Below, in pieces: positions 39,801 through 49,283 of a stretch of DNA of 64,000 nt. The notes under the pieces are model-generated. The model was not told the DNA's origin. It saw nothing but the letters and a program-made list of their open reading frames with translations, and searched no databases. The DNA lies in assembly GCA_022616275.1 (NCBI GenBank), contig JAKEFB010000182.1, positions 1-64,000 of the forward strand, written 5' to 3'. Each line of letters starts with the position of its first letter. Position 1 is the stretch's first letter. Made by a program: the position numbers and the translations under genes. Source of the DNA: Chloroflexota bacterium. GTDB taxonomy: Bacteria > Chloroflexota > Anaerolineae > Promineifilales > Promineifilaceae.

Positions 39801-42800
39801 ATGAAAAGATTGTGGCGCTTCTGGATCGTCCTGATATTGCTGGCCTCGGCCTGGCAGCCGGCCCCGCCGGCATCAGCCCAGGAAACAGAGTGGGCGGCTG
39901 AAGCCCAGGCCCTGCTGGAAAACATGACCGTCGCCGAGCGGGTTGGCCAGCTCTTTCTGGTCACCTTTACTGGGAACGAGGTCACGGCCGGCAGCGACAT
40001 TGCCGACCTGGTCCTCAATTACCAGGTGGGGGGCGTCATGCTACTGGCCGAAAATGACAACATTACCAGCCAGGAAAATGCGCCCCTACAGGTGGCCGAA
40101 CTGACCAACGCCTTGCAACGGTTGGCTCTGCTGGGGTCAGAGGCCCTGGACGAGCCGGTCGAAGAAGGGGAAGACGGTATCTTGTCGGCCAACTTCCCAA
40201 CGCCTACCCCCATTGGCATCCCTGTCCCCCTGTTCATTGCCACTGTTCATGAAGGCGACGGCGCGCCGTTTACCCAGATTTTGAACGGCCTGACCGAGGT
40301 TCCCAACCAGATGGCTATCGGCGCCACCTGGCAGCCGGACAATAGCCGCGTGGTAGGTGAAATCGTCGGCCGGGAACTGTCGGCCACCGGCATTAACCTG
40401 CTCCTGGGACCATCCCTGGACGTCCTGGAAAACCTGGGGCCCTCCAGCCAGGGAGATCTGGGCACCCGGACTTTTGGCGGCGACCCATTCTGGGTCGGGT
40501 TGATGGGGCAGGCTTACACGGCCGGCGTTCACACCGGCAGCAACAGCCGCATTGCCGTCATTGCCAAGCATTTCCCTGGCTACGGCAGCAGCGACCGGCC
40601 GCTCAACGAAGAAGTCTCCACTGTTCGCAAATCACTGGAGCAGCTCAAGCAAATTGAGCTGGCCCCGTTCTTTGCCGTTACTGGTAATGCCGTTACTGGT
40701 GGCGCCAGTACAACCGAAGCCACCATAGATGGCCTGCTCACCTCGCACGTCCGTTATCAGGGCTTCCAGGGCAATATCCGGGCGACGACACTACCGGTCA
40801 GCTTTGACCCCCAGGCCCTGAGCACGCTGATGCAGCTCTCGGAGATGGCCGGCTGGCGCGCCAGCGGCGGCCTGCTTGTTTCCGATTCCCTGGGAGCGCG
40901 GGCTGTGGAGCGCTTCTACGACGACACCGAGCAGGAATTCCCCCACCGGCGCGTGGCCAAAGATGCCCTCTTTGCCGGCAATGACCTGCTCTATCTATCC
41001 GACTTTGCCCTGGGCCGGGCCCCCTACAGCGTCCAACTGGCTAATATTCGGGACACGATCACCTGGTTCCGGGAGAAGTATGAAACGGATCAAACCTTCC
41101 AGCAGCGAGTAGATGACGCCGTCCGGCGCATTTTGCAGTTGAAGCTGCGTCTGTACGGTGGCAATTTCAACCCCGGCCAGGTGTTGGTAGACGCCGCGGC
41201 CCTACCGGCCGTCTTGAATCAGGGCCAGGCAGCCATGTTCGACCTGGCCCAATCAGCGGTAACGCTCATCTCGCCCAATCCTACGGATCTGATCGAGCAA
41301 TTGCCGCCTGGCCTGAATGACAACATCGTCGTCTTTACCGACGAGCGCCAGACCCAGCAGTGCAGTAGTTGCCCGGCCCACCCTATGCTGGGTCAAAAAG
41401 ACCTGGAAGAACGCATGCTGGCTCTTTACGGACCAGCGGCCACCGGCCAGGTACAGCCAGGGCAAATTCGCAGCTTTACCTTTGCCGAGCTGAAGGAATT
41501 CCTGGCCATCAGCCCCGAGGCCATTCCAGCGCCCACTCCTACGGTGACCCCCACAGCTACCCCGGCCGAAGGAGAGGCGCCAGCCCCGGAAAACCCACCG
41601 GCCGCCCTCACCCCTACCCCTACGCTGCCGGTTCCTCTCCAGGTGCAGGCGGCTTTACAGAACGCCGACTGGGTCATCTTTGCCCTCTTAAGACCAACGC
41701 CTGAGGCGGCCGCCTCAGATGCCCTGCACCTGTTCCTGGCCCAACGGCCGGACATTATTCGTAACACGCGCGTCATTGTCTTTGCTTACAATGCTCCCTA
41801 CTACCTGGACACGACCGAAATTAGCAGATTGACAGCTTATTTCGGCGTCTACAGCAAAATTGATTCTTTCGTAGATGCCTCGGTGCGGGCCTTATTCCAG
41901 GAATCACCGCTGCGCGGCCGGCCGCCGGTAGACGTCGAGGGAATTGGCTACGAGTTGTTCAAAGTTACCCAACCCAATCCTAACCAGGTTATCGAGCTGT
42001 ACATCGTGGACCGCGGCCAGCCCCAGTCGCCACCCAGCGAACAACCCCTGGAGGTGGTGCCTGGAGCTACACTGCGGCTGCAGACGGGAATTATCCGCGA
42101 CCACAACGGCAACCCGGTGCCAGATGGCACGCCGGTCCAATTTGTCCAGGTAGACCGCATCCAGGGTTTTGAAAACGTCATTGCTGAACGGCCCACCGTT
42201 GGTGGTATCGCCAACCTGGATTACCTGCTACAGGCCCGCGCCGGCAATTTCCGCATCACGGCCGTGGCCGGCGAGGCCAGCGCTTCCCAGGAAGTGGACA
42301 TCGTCATCGGTGAAAACGCTATCGTCAGCATCAATACGCCCGTTTCCCCGCCCACCGTCCCTCCTTCGCCGACCATCAGGCCATCTGGCACGCCCACGTC
42401 CACCGGCACGCCAACCCCCACCGCCACCCCACGACCACGACCCACCGCCACCCTTACGCCCTTCCCGCCTGACGAAAAGCCACCCCTGGAAAACTTCCTG
42501 GCCAGCGTCGGCATGCTGTTATCCATTGGCCTGGGCCTGGCGCTCATCGGCAGCACCGGCTATCTCCTCGGCCGCAACGGGCAAAACAACATGAGCCAGA
42601 TCGTCCGCTCTATTCTATGGGGCGTCGTTGGTAGCCTGATTCTTTATAACTATTTTGCCCTGGGTCTGCCCGGCGCGGCCGCCTTGGAACAGTTAGGCGG
42701 CTGGGCTGGGCTGCTCACCACCCTGGCTGGAGGCGTCATCGGGCTGGTCCTCTACCACTGGCGCGTAGCCACCAAAGATCAGAGATTAGAGATTGGAGAT

Positions 42801-42803
42801 TAA
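39801..42803 (+). CDS. GH3-family glycosidase-like protein with C-terminal membrane helices
   Basis: The protein has 1000 residues. A signal peptide (FWIVLILLASAWQPAPPASA) is followed by the GH3 catalytic barrel: NMTVAERVGQLFLVTFTGNE, NYQVGGVMLL, AKHFPGYGSSD and GGLLVSDSLGARAVERFYDD, where the Asp near residue 361 is the nucleophile position. It resembles NagZ-type beta-N-acetylhexosaminidases, so a role in peptidoglycan or glycan turnover is plausible. A second domain, an immunoglobulin-like domain (PGATLRLQTGIIRDHNGNPV), a PTPTAT-rich linker and three membrane helices follow. The last residues (QRLEIGD) and stop are encoded by a CTCCAAT-family repeat. Confidence 0.85.
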   Translation: MKRLWRFWIVLILLASAWQPAPPASAQETEWAAEAQALLENMTVAERVGQLFLVTFTGNEVTAGSDIADLVLNYQVGGVMLLAENDNITSQENAPLQVAELTNALQRLALLGSEALDEPVEEGEDGILSANFPTPTPIGIPVPLFIATVHEGDGAPFTQILNGLTEVPNQMAIGATWQPDNSRVVGEIVGRELSATGINLLLGPSLDVLENLGPSSQGDLGTRTFGGDPFWVGLMGQAYTAGVHTGSNSRIAVIAKHFPGYGSSDRPLNEEVSTVRKSLEQLKQIELAPFFAVTGNAVTGGASTTEATIDGLLTSHVRYQGFQGNIRATTLPVSFDPQALSTLMQLSEMAGWRASGGLLVSDSLGARAVERFYDDTEQEFPHRRVAKDALFAGNDLLYLSDFALGRAPYSVQLANIRDTITWFREKYETDQTFQQRVDDAVRRILQLKLRLYGGNFNPGQVLVDAAALPAVLNQGQAAMFDLAQSAVTLISPNPTDLIEQLPPGLNDNIVVFTDERQTQQCSSCPAHPMLGQKDLEERMLALYGPAATGQVQPGQIRSFTFAELKEFLAISPEAIPAPTPTVTPTATPAEGEAPAPENPPAALTPTPTLPVPLQVQAALQNADWVIFALLRPTPEAAASDALHLFLAQRPDIIRNTRVIVFAYNAPYYLDTTEISRLTAYFGVYSKIDSFVDASVRALFQESPLRGRPPVDVEGIGYELFKVTQPNPNQVIELYIVDRGQPQSPPSEQPLEVVPGATLRLQTGIIRDHNGNPVPDGTPVQFVQVDRIQGFENVIAERPTVGGIANLDYLLQARAGNFRITAVAGEASASQEVDIVIGENAIVSINTPVSPPTVPPSPTIRPSGTPTSTGTPTPTATPRPRPTATLTPFPPDEKPPLENFLASVGMLLSIGLGLALIGSTGYLLGRNGQNNMSQIVRSILWGVVGSLILYNYFALGLPGAAALEQLGGWAGLLTTLAGGVIGLVLYHWRVATKDQRLEIGD

Positions 42804-42826
42804 CAATCTCCAATCTCCAATCTCTA
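42781..42826. repeat. hairpin-forming tandem repeat, CTCCAAT family, containing a stop codon
   Basis: AGATTAGAGATTGGAGATT on the left and AATCTCCAATCTCC, then AATCTCT, on the right form a hairpin between convergent genes. The GH3 stop TAA is in the loop. Confidence 0.75.
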
Positions 42827-43747
42827 CTCCACCTGATCATCCCGCACCAGCGAAATATCCTCCCACGAGCGTGGGTCCTCCAACGGTTCCAGGTGGGTAA
42901 AGACCGACAGGGGGGTGAGCGTCTGGCGCAAATCCCGCTCGATTTCCTCCAGCAAGGTGTGGCCTTTCTGCACCGACCAGTCGCCGGGGACCTGGATGTG
43001 GACCGAGACGAAGCGGCGCGCGCCTGATTGGCGTGTTCGCAAGGCGTGGTACTGGACGCCATTGGTGGCGTGGTCCTCCAGGACCTGGGTGATCTTCTCG
43101 ATCTCCTCCCCCGGCAGAGCTGTATCCATCAGCCCCAATACCGCCCCCCGCACCAACCGTACACCGGAGCGAATAATCTGGGTGACCACCACCAGGGCAA
43201 TTAACGGGTCTAGCGGTTGCCAGCCGGTCAGGGCCACGGCCGCCACACCCAACAGCACGCCGGCCGACGTCCAGACGTCGGTCATCAAATGGTGGGCGTC
43301 TGCCTCCAGGGTGACCGAACGGTATTGGCGGCCGGCCTGGAGCAATACGCGGGCAACGATCAGGTTGAGCAAAGCCGCGACCAGGGAAATGGCCAGGCCA
43401 ATATCCAGTTGTTGCAGGGGCCGGGGAGATAACAGGCGGCCGATCGCCGAAACGGCAATGGTTACGGCCGCGACCAGGATGAGCGTCCCCTCCGCGCCGC
43501 CGGCAAAATATTCCGCCTTGTCGTGGCCGTAGGCGTGCTCTTCGTCTGGGGGTTGGGCGGCCACAGTCAGGACGACCAGCGCCAGGACGGCCGCCACCAG
43601 GTTCACGCTCGATTCCAGCGCGTCGGAAAGCAGGCCAACCGAGCCGGTGACCAGGTAAGCGGTCGCCTTTAACAAGATGGTCAGGATAGCGGTGACGATA
43701 GAAAGCCAGGCGTACCTGGTCAGGCCCTTTCGCGGCATAGTCAACAA
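42824..43747 (-). CDS. cation diffusion facilitator (CDF) metal transporter
   Basis: The protein has 307 residues and about six membrane helices. The zinc-site motifs are [19 protein letters not shown] on helix 2 and [18 protein letters not shown] on helix 5. The [11 protein letters not shown] loop is also typical. The C-terminal cytoplasmic domain ([20 protein letters not shown]) is the usual ferredoxin-like regulatory domain. It exports Zn, Fe, Mn or Co in exchange for protons; the metal cannot be predicted. It is divergent from aspS. Confidence 0.92.
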   Translation of the reverse strand: MLTMPRKGLTRYAWLSIVTAILTILLKATAYLVTGSVGLLSDALESSVNLVAAVLALVVLTVAAQPPDEEHAYGHDKAEYFAGGAEGTLILVAAVTIAVSAIGRLLSPRPLQQLDIGLAISLVAALLNLIVARVLLQAGRQYRSVTLEADAHHLMTDVWTSAGVLLGVAAVALTGWQPLDPLIALVVVTQIIRSGVRLVRGAVLGLMDTALPGEEIEKITQVLEDHATNGVQYHALRTRQSGARRFVSVHIQVPGDWSVQKGHTLLEEIERDLRQTLTPLSVFTHLEPLEDPRSWEDISLVRDDQVE

Positions 43748-43757
43748 TAATACTACA

Positions 43758-43807
43758 CTTGAGTTAGAGTGAGAGTAAGCATAAACTTACTCTCACTCTA
43801 ACTCAAG
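43758..43807. repeat. perfect 22-base-stem hairpin of tandem words
   Basis: Arms 43758-43779 and 43786-43807 are exact reverse complements with a CATAAA loop. Each arm is a run of GAGTTA/GAGTGA/GAGTAA words. It lies between divergent genes, where a terminator is not needed. Confidence 0.75.
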
Positions 43808-43863
43808 CCCCTAACTTCTGGCCATTGGGCAAAAATGCCAATCTTCAGTATAACACGGCCCCT

Positions 43864-45162
43864 ATGGAACGAACGATAAACAACGACCTGCCCCGGCAGG
43901 TTGGCCAGCGCGTGAAAATCGCCGGCTGGGTCCACAACGTCCGCAAAGTCGGCCAGGTCAACTTCTTGCTGGTGCGGGACCGTAGCGCCATTGCCCAGGT
44001 GGTCCTCAGCCCGGAAGAACTCCAGCCCCTGGCCGAACTGCAACGGGAAACCGTGGTCGAAGTCACCGGCCTGGTCCAGGAAGGGCCGACGGAATTGGGC
44101 GTCGAATTACACCAGGCGGCCGTGACGGTCATCTCCCCGGTCCACGACGTCTTGCCTTTTGAATTGGCCAAAAAAGAAGTCCGGGCTTCGCTGCCTGTCT
44201 TTCTCGACCACGCCGCCGTCGGCCACCGCCATCCGCGCCGGCGGGCCGTGCTCACCCTCTCGGCCGGCCTGATGGCTGCCTTCCGCGCCGGGCTGCAAAA
44301 GCGGGGGTTTACCGAGATTCAAACGCCCAAGTTGGTCGCCTCGGCCACCGAAAGCGGAGCTAACGTTTTTCCGGTCAAGTACTTTGACAAGACTGCCTAC
44401 CTGGCCCAAAGCCCGCAATTCTATAAACAAATCATGGTCGGCGTTTTTGAGCGAGTCTATGAAGTGGCCCCTGTTTTCCGGGCCGAACCCCACAGCACCA
44501 GCCGTCACCTGAACGAGTACGTCAGCCTGGACATGGAAATGGGTTTCATCCGCAACCATTTCGACGTCATGGCCACGTTGAATGCCTTGCTAGCCGACAT
44601 GATGGCTTATTTGCCAACTCATTACGCCGGCGCTCTGGAGTTGCTCCAGGTCGAGCCGCCGCGCGTGCCGGCGCAAATCCCCTGGATCTACTTCCCCGAA
44701 GCGCAAAATTTGCTGATAGAGAGATTTAGCCTCACCGACGTGGCCGGCGAGCCGGACCTGGCCCCCGAGCACGAGCGGGTGCTGGGCCAGTGGGCTAAAA
44801 GCGAGTTTGACAGCGACTTCTTGTTTGTCACCGGCTACCCCATGGTCAAGCGGCCGTTCTACACCCACGCCAACCCGGACGACCCGGCCTATTCCAACAG
44901 CTTCGACCTTCTCTTCCGCGGGCTGGAAGTGGTCACCGGCGGGCAGCGGCTGCACCGTTACGACGATTACCTCAAAGCGGCCGCGGCCTATGGCTACAAC
45001 CCCGAAACCTTCCAGGAGTACTTTGAAGCGTTCAAGTACGGTATGCCGCCCCACGGTGGCTTCGGCATGGGCCTGGAACGGCTCCTGGCCAGCCTGCTGC
45101 AGCAAAAGAACGTCCAGGAAGTCACCTTATTCCCTCGTGATATGAATCGGCTGCGCCCTTAG
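43864..45162 (+). CDS. aspS: aspartyl-tRNA synthetase, archaeal type
   Basis: This is a 432-residue class II enzyme: an N-terminal OB fold (VGQRVKIAGWVHNVRKVGQV), motif 2 region FRAEPHSTSRHLNEYVSLDM and motif 3 GGFGMGLERLLASLL. The short length without the bacterial GAD insert, and SFDLLFRGLEVVTGGQRLHR, mark the archaeal/eukaryal-type AspRS. Such enzymes in bacteria are often non-discriminating and also charge tRNA-Asn, followed by amidation with GatCAB (family knowledge). ATG 43864 is chosen over an in-frame GTG/ATG further up at 43825. Confidence 0.93.
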   Translation: MERTINNDLPRQVGQRVKIAGWVHNVRKVGQVNFLLVRDRSAIAQVVLSPEELQPLAELQRETVVEVTGLVQEGPTELGVELHQAAVTVISPVHDVLPFELAKKEVRASLPVFLDHAAVGHRHPRRRAVLTLSAGLMAAFRAGLQKRGFTEIQTPKLVASATESGANVFPVKYFDKTAYLAQSPQFYKQIMVGVFERVYEVAPVFRAEPHSTSRHLNEYVSLDMEMGFIRNHFDVMATLNALLADMMAYLPTHYAGALELLQVEPPRVPAQIPWIYFPEAQNLLIERFSLTDVAGEPDLAPEHERVLGQWAKSEFDSDFLFVTGYPMVKRPFYTHANPDDPAYSNSFDLLFRGLEVVTGGQRLHRYDDYLKAAAAYGYNPETFQEYFEAFKYGMPPHGGFGMGLERLLASLLQQKNVQEVTLFPRDMNRLRP

Positions 45163-45207
45163 GCCGGCCGGTATCCTTATTCCAATTTGAGCAGGAGTAG
45201 AAGAAAA

Positions 45208-46848
45208 ATGAAGATAAAACCGTTATTCCTTATATTGATGGCCTTGCTGCTGCTGATGCTGCCGGCCCTGGCTTGCGGCCCGCTCGGCGGCGAGCAAGCC
45301 ACCAACACCCCGGCCGCTACCGACACCCCGGCCGCTACCAACACGCCAGCGCCCACCAACACCCCCGAAGCCACCGCCACGCCGGACTTCGCCGCCAACT
45401 TCACCACCTTCACCAGCGATGTCAATGGCATTACTTTCGGTTACCCCCAAGATTGGACTGTTGACGACGCCTTCTTCATCACGGCCGCTTCGGACCCGGC
45501 CTTGCTCGGCGATACCGACATCCGGGAAGGCGGAATTTTTGTAATCATTGCCGGCGACAGCAGCGAATTCACCAGCACCGACCCGGCCGCCGCGCTCACC
45601 GAAGCTATCGCCGATTTTGAGTTGGGCGAAGACCAGAGTGTTGTCAGCGGACCGACAGCCACCCAAATTCAGGGCCAGGACGCGGCCATTGCCACCATTA
45701 ACGGCACTGGCGACGACGGCATCCCCTTTGTGGCCATCGCCGCCGTTATTTTCAACGGCAACCGGGCGGCCGTGGCCATCGGGGCCACCCCCGCGGCTAC
45801 CGAAAAGGAATTCCTGCCGGTTCTGGAGGCAATGATCAATACCATCCAGGTCAGCCAGCCGACCGTCACCGCTACCCCTTTCTTGCCCACTGACATTACC
45901 CCGGTTCCCAGCGGCGAGGTCATCCCGGCCGCGGTTGGCAACACCTACACCGGCGTCGTCCCCCAGGACGGGCAGGTCCGGTACAGCCTCCAACTCGTGG
46001 CTAACACCGCCATTACCCTCATCCTCGACACGTCAGAACTGGATGCCGTCCTGGAAATCCTGGACGGCCAGACCGGCAGCATCGTGGCCGAAGTAGACGA
46101 CACCATTACTGGCTCTGAGGTTCTGGTCTTTACCCCCCAGGCTGACGGCCAGTACCTCGTCAACGTCCGGGGCTTTGCCGGCGCGGGCGGCGATTTCACC
46201 CTGACCATTAACGAAGGCGGCAGTGGGGTAAGCGGCGAGACCATCCCCCTGGCTGTGGGTGAGTTTTACGCCGACACCCTGGCCGGCAACGAACACACCT
46301 TCGTCTTCCCCGGTGTAGCCGGTGTAACTACGACGCTGGTCCTTGTTCCCACCGACGAAAACCTGGATGCCACCCTGGCCATTTACGACAGCAACGGCGG
46401 CGTGATCGTCGAAGTGGATAGTGGCTTCTCCGGCGAAGCAGAAGTCATCCCCTTCCAGCCCAATATAGACGGCGACTACTACGCCCGGGTGGCGGGTTTC
46501 GCCGGGGGCAGCGGCTCCTACTTCATTGCCATCCCCGACCCGGCCGTCGCCCTGGTCAACGAATCGGGCAACGTCCCGAACGACCAGTTCGCCAGCTACA
46601 CCTTCTTCGTCCCGGCCGGCGAAACACTCCTGGTCGTCGTGGACCCGTCGGAAGAGTTTGACGCGGTGCTTGACGTGTACGACGCCGGCGGCACCTCGCT
46701 GTCTAGCCTTGACGACGGCCTCTCCGGCGAACCGGAAGTGCTCGCCTTCACCCCCACCGCCGACGGCGATTACGAAGTTCGCATCAGCGGCTTCGTCGGC
46801 TTCGGCGGCAACTTCACCATCCTGGCCACCAGCCTGGTCATCGAATAG
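45208..46848 (+). CDS. lipoprotein with PPC-type beta repeats
   Basis: The protein has 546 residues. The signal peptide ends in a lipobox (LMLPALACGPLGG), so the mature Cys is lipidated. A Thr/Pro linker follows, then a domain like PsbP/DUF1795 (ITFGYPQDWTVDDAFFI). Three bacterial pre-peptidase C-terminal-like repeats come next (PQDGQVRYSLQLVANTAITL, AGNEHTFVFPGVAGVTTTLV, NDQFASYTFFVPAGETLLV), each ending in a DGDY/GDF-type strand. It is probably a surface-binding protein with no enzymatic site. It follows aspS by 45 bases and is convergent with the threonine-dehydrogenase gene. Confidence 0.82.
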   Translation: MKIKPLFLILMALLLLMLPALACGPLGGEQATNTPAATDTPAATNTPAPTNTPEATATPDFAANFTTFTSDVNGITFGYPQDWTVDDAFFITAASDPALLGDTDIREGGIFVIIAGDSSEFTSTDPAAALTEAIADFELGEDQSVVSGPTATQIQGQDAAIATINGTGDDGIPFVAIAAVIFNGNRAAVAIGATPAATEKEFLPVLEAMINTIQVSQPTVTATPFLPTDITPVPSGEVIPAAVGNTYTGVVPQDGQVRYSLQLVANTAITLILDTSELDAVLEILDGQTGSIVAEVDDTITGSEVLVFTPQADGQYLVNVRGFAGAGGDFTLTINEGGSGVSGETIPLAVGEFYADTLAGNEHTFVFPGVAGVTTTLVLVPTDENLDATLAIYDSNGGVIVEVDSGFSGEAEVIPFQPNIDGDYYARVAGFAGGSGSYFIAIPDPAVALVNESGNVPNDQFASYTFFVPAGETLLVVVDPSEEFDAVLDVYDAGGTSLSSLDDGLSGEPEVLAFTPTADGDYEVRISGFVGFGGNFTILATSLVIE

Positions 46849-46854
46849 GCAATT

Positions 46855-46882
46855 GTAGGGGCACGGCGCGCCGTGCCCCTAC
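46855..46882. terminator. 28-base palindrome with GTAGGGGC arms
   Basis: A perfect palindrome with outer arms GTAGGGGCAC and centre GGCGCGCC. It lies between convergent genes and holds the stop codon of the downstream minus-strand gene (46879-46881). It belongs to the same family as the palindrome at 36576. Confidence 0.65.
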
Positions 46883-47892
46883 ACCTGATACCGGCGCCGA
46901 ATATTCGGAATTAAATAATCGTCGAAGGCCCGCCTGATGTCGTAGGCCGGCCGCCATCCCCAATCCTGCCGGGCGGCGCTATCGTCCAGGTCGGCCGGCC
47001 AGCTATCCACGATCCCCTGGCGTTTGTGGTCCGGCTGGTAATCAATCCGAGCCTCGGGAAACGCCCGTAAGACCAACTCACGCACCTCGCCGGCCGTCGG
47101 GCTAAAGCTGGTGACGTTGTATACCTGCCGGCTCAGCGTCTCGGCCGGGGCCTGGGCCAGGGTGAGCAGGGCTGTAATAGCATCGGGCATAACCATAAAC
47201 GGAATACGTGTATCCGGCCGGACGAAACAGTGATACGGTTCACCTTTAGCCGCAGCGTGCAGTATCTCCGGGGCGTAATCGCTGGTTCCGCCGCTGGGCA
47301 TAGTGAAGGCGCTGATTAGACCGGGAAAACGCAGGCAGCGAAAGTCTATCAACTCCGGCCGCCTGGCCGCCAACTGCTGGTAGTGGCGGCTAAAGTAACT
47401 GCCTAACAACTCGCAGTAGAGCTTGTTGCAACCGTACATCGTGGCCGGATAATTCCATTCCCCCTCCTTCACCCTACCCGCCTGGGCCTTGGTTTGCAGG
47501 TCGGGCATGCCGTAGGCGGCAATCGAGCTGGGAAAGATAAAGCGCACCGGCTGGCCACGCCGTTCCGATTGATCGGCCGCCAGTTGCATCAGACGCAGCG
47601 TGCCATCCACGTTGACCCGGTGGGCCATCTCCGGCGAGAACTCACTGCGCGTGGAAAGCAAGGCTGCCAGGTGATAAATGGCCTCAAGCTCATATTCACT
47701 GACCACCCGGGCCAGGAGAGCTGCATCAAGAATATCCCCCTCCATGTGAGTCACGGTGCCCATTGTTTCTGGCGGCAGCGGTCGCAGGTCCAACGTCAGC
47801 AACCGGGCTTCATCCTGGGCTAACAGTTTTTCAATGAGCGCCAGGCCAATTTCCCCGGCTGCCCCTGTGATTAAAATAGCTTTCTTGCGCAT
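46879..47892 (-). CDS. SDR-type L-threonine 3-dehydrogenase / NAD-dependent epimerase family
   Basis: This is a 337-residue extended SDR: AILITGAAGEIGLALIEKL is the NAD loop, FPSSIAAYG and TMYGCNKLYCELLGSY give Ser and the Tyr-x3-Lys. FRCLRFPGLISAFTMPSGGT, FMVMPDAITALLTL and DSWPADLDDSAARQDWGW match the epimerase-like NAD-dependent threonine dehydrogenases, which make 2-amino-3-ketobutyrate. A sugar epimerase is the alternative. The start has GAGGAG just upstream, itself preceded by a 10-base-stem hairpin. Confidence 0.85.
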   Translation of the reverse strand: MRKKAILITGAAGEIGLALIEKLLAQDEARLLTLDLRPLPPETMGTVTHMEGDILDAALLARVVSEYELEAIYHLAALLSTRSEFSPEMAHRVNVDGTLRLMQLAADQSERRGQPVRFIFPSSIAAYGMPDLQTKAQAGRVKEGEWNYPATMYGCNKLYCELLGSYFSRHYQQLAARRPELIDFRCLRFPGLISAFTMPSGGTSDYAPEILHAAAKGEPYHCFVRPDTRIPFMVMPDAITALLTLAQAPAETLSRQVYNVTSFSPTAGEVRELVLRAFPEARIDYQPDHKRQGIVDSWPADLDDSAARQDWGWRPAYDIRRAFDDYLIPNIRRRYQV

Positions 47893-47914
47893 CTTCTCCT
47901 CATCACGACTAGAT

Positions 47915-47940
47915 TACAAAAGTCTGCCAGGACTTTTGTA
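47915..47940. repeat. 10-base-stem hairpin upstream of the threonine-dehydrogenase-like gene
   Basis: TACAAAAGTC and GACTTTTGTA flank TGCCAG. It would form in the minus-strand leader about 20 bases before the start codon. It may be a relic of a palindromic repeat or a regulatory hairpin. The rest of 47941-48144 shows no gene. Confidence 0.5.
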
Positions 47941-48144
47941 GGCTCCAGTATAACTTCGACTACTGCCAACACGCCAAAAAGAACGGCCGTCCACCCGGTA
48001 GGACTTTACTCCTAGCCAAAGACCTTACCAGGGATAGGAAACTCCTGTAAAATACACAGTAGCGTTTACCTCAAAGGTGAATACAATAACCGTGCTGGTT
48101 GCTGGCTCTCGCTCTAAACGCCAATTACTCTGTGAGGACTTGTT

Positions 48145-49281
48145 ATGCGTTACACCCGGCCGCGTGCCATTCTGGTTTTGCTTATCCTGTTCCTGGCTCT
48201 GGCCATGGGGGTCGAGCAAACAACAGCTACCCCGGCCCGCCAGTTTGACGACCTGGTCAGGCAGGGCGAGTACCTGGCGACCATTGCCGGCTGTGTCGGC
48301 TGCCACACCCCCTTTAAGCCAGAGTATGCCGATTTGCCAAACCTGACCACCGAACAGGCGCGCACGCTGGCCCTCTTTGAACGCGACGCGCTGGACGAAG
48401 ATCGCCTGTTTGCCGGCGGCCGGGTTTTCAGCCTGGGGCCGGCCGGCTTACTGGCTTCTGCTAACCTCACCCCGGACGAAGAGACCGGCCTGGGGGCCTG
48501 GACCGACGAGGAGATCAAGACAGCCATCCAGACCGGCGCCAGCCGCGACGGCCGCCAGTTATTCCCCCTCATGCCCTATCCCCTCTACAACAACATGGCC
48601 GACGCCGACGTGGCAGCCATCATCGCCTATCTCCGTTCCCTGCCCCCGGTTGAGAACAAGGTCCCTGAAGAACTACGTGTCCCCACCGAGGGCATGCCCA
48701 GCCTGCCGCTGCAGGAAGGTATTACGGCCCCGGACCCGGAAGACACGGCCGCCCGCGGCCGCTACCTGGCCACGGCCGTCATGGGTTGTACCGATTGCCA
48801 TACGCCGGCCGACCCCAACACCGGCCAGCCCATCCTGGAACAATACCTGGCCGGCGGCCAGCCCTTTGAAGGGCCGTGGGGCATCGTCTACGGCGGCAAC
48901 ATTACCCCCCACCCGGAAACCGGTATCGGCGATTGGAGCGAAGCCGACCTCCGCCGGGCCTTAATCTCCGGCATTCGTCCCGACGGCCGCCGCCTGGTAG
49001 TCATGCCCTGGCAGTTCTTTGCCGAAATGACGGCCGATGACGCCACGGCCCTCGTCCATTACCTGCAAAACGACCTCCAGCCGGTGGACAGGGAAGTGCC
49101 GGCCGCCGCCCTGGCTCCCGAATTCGTGGAACACGTTGAGCCGCTGCCGGACGTTGAATCGCCAGGCCCTAACTGGTTTATGATTCTTGGTCTCGGCGTC
49201 GCTCTGGTCGCCCTGGCGGCGATTTACCCCCTTTATCGGCGCAGCCGGCCCCGGCCGGCGAAGCCTGGCCCGGTTAAGTGA
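48145..49281 (+). CDS. di-haem cytochrome c, membrane-anchored
   Basis: The protein has 378 residues. A signal/anchor segment (AILVLLILFLALAMGVEQTT) is followed by two cytochrome c domains with haem sites CVGCHTP (about residue 50) and CTDCHTP (about residue 214). Axial Met candidates are in PLMPYPLYNNM and VVMPWQFF. A C-terminal helix (WFMILGLGVALVALAAIYPL) anchors it, so the domains face outside. It resembles the cytochrome subunit of alcohol/aldehyde dehydrogenase complexes. It is first in an operon with a sensor kinase and a cyclase. Confidence 0.88.
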   Translation: MRYTRPRAILVLLILFLALAMGVEQTTATPARQFDDLVRQGEYLATIAGCVGCHTPFKPEYADLPNLTTEQARTLALFERDALDEDRLFAGGRVFSLGPAGLLASANLTPDEETGLGAWTDEEIKTAIQTGASRDGRQLFPLMPYPLYNNMADADVAAIIAYLRSLPPVENKVPEELRVPTEGMPSLPLQEGITAPDPEDTAARGRYLATAVMGCTDCHTPADPNTGQPILEQYLAGGQPFEGPWGIVYGGNITPHPETGIGDWSEADLRRALISGIRPDGRRLVVMPWQFFAEMTADDATALVHYLQNDLQPVDREVPAAALAPEFVEHVEPLPDVESPGPNWFMILGLGVALVALAAIYPLYRRSRPRPAKPGPVK

Positions 49282-49283
49282 TC

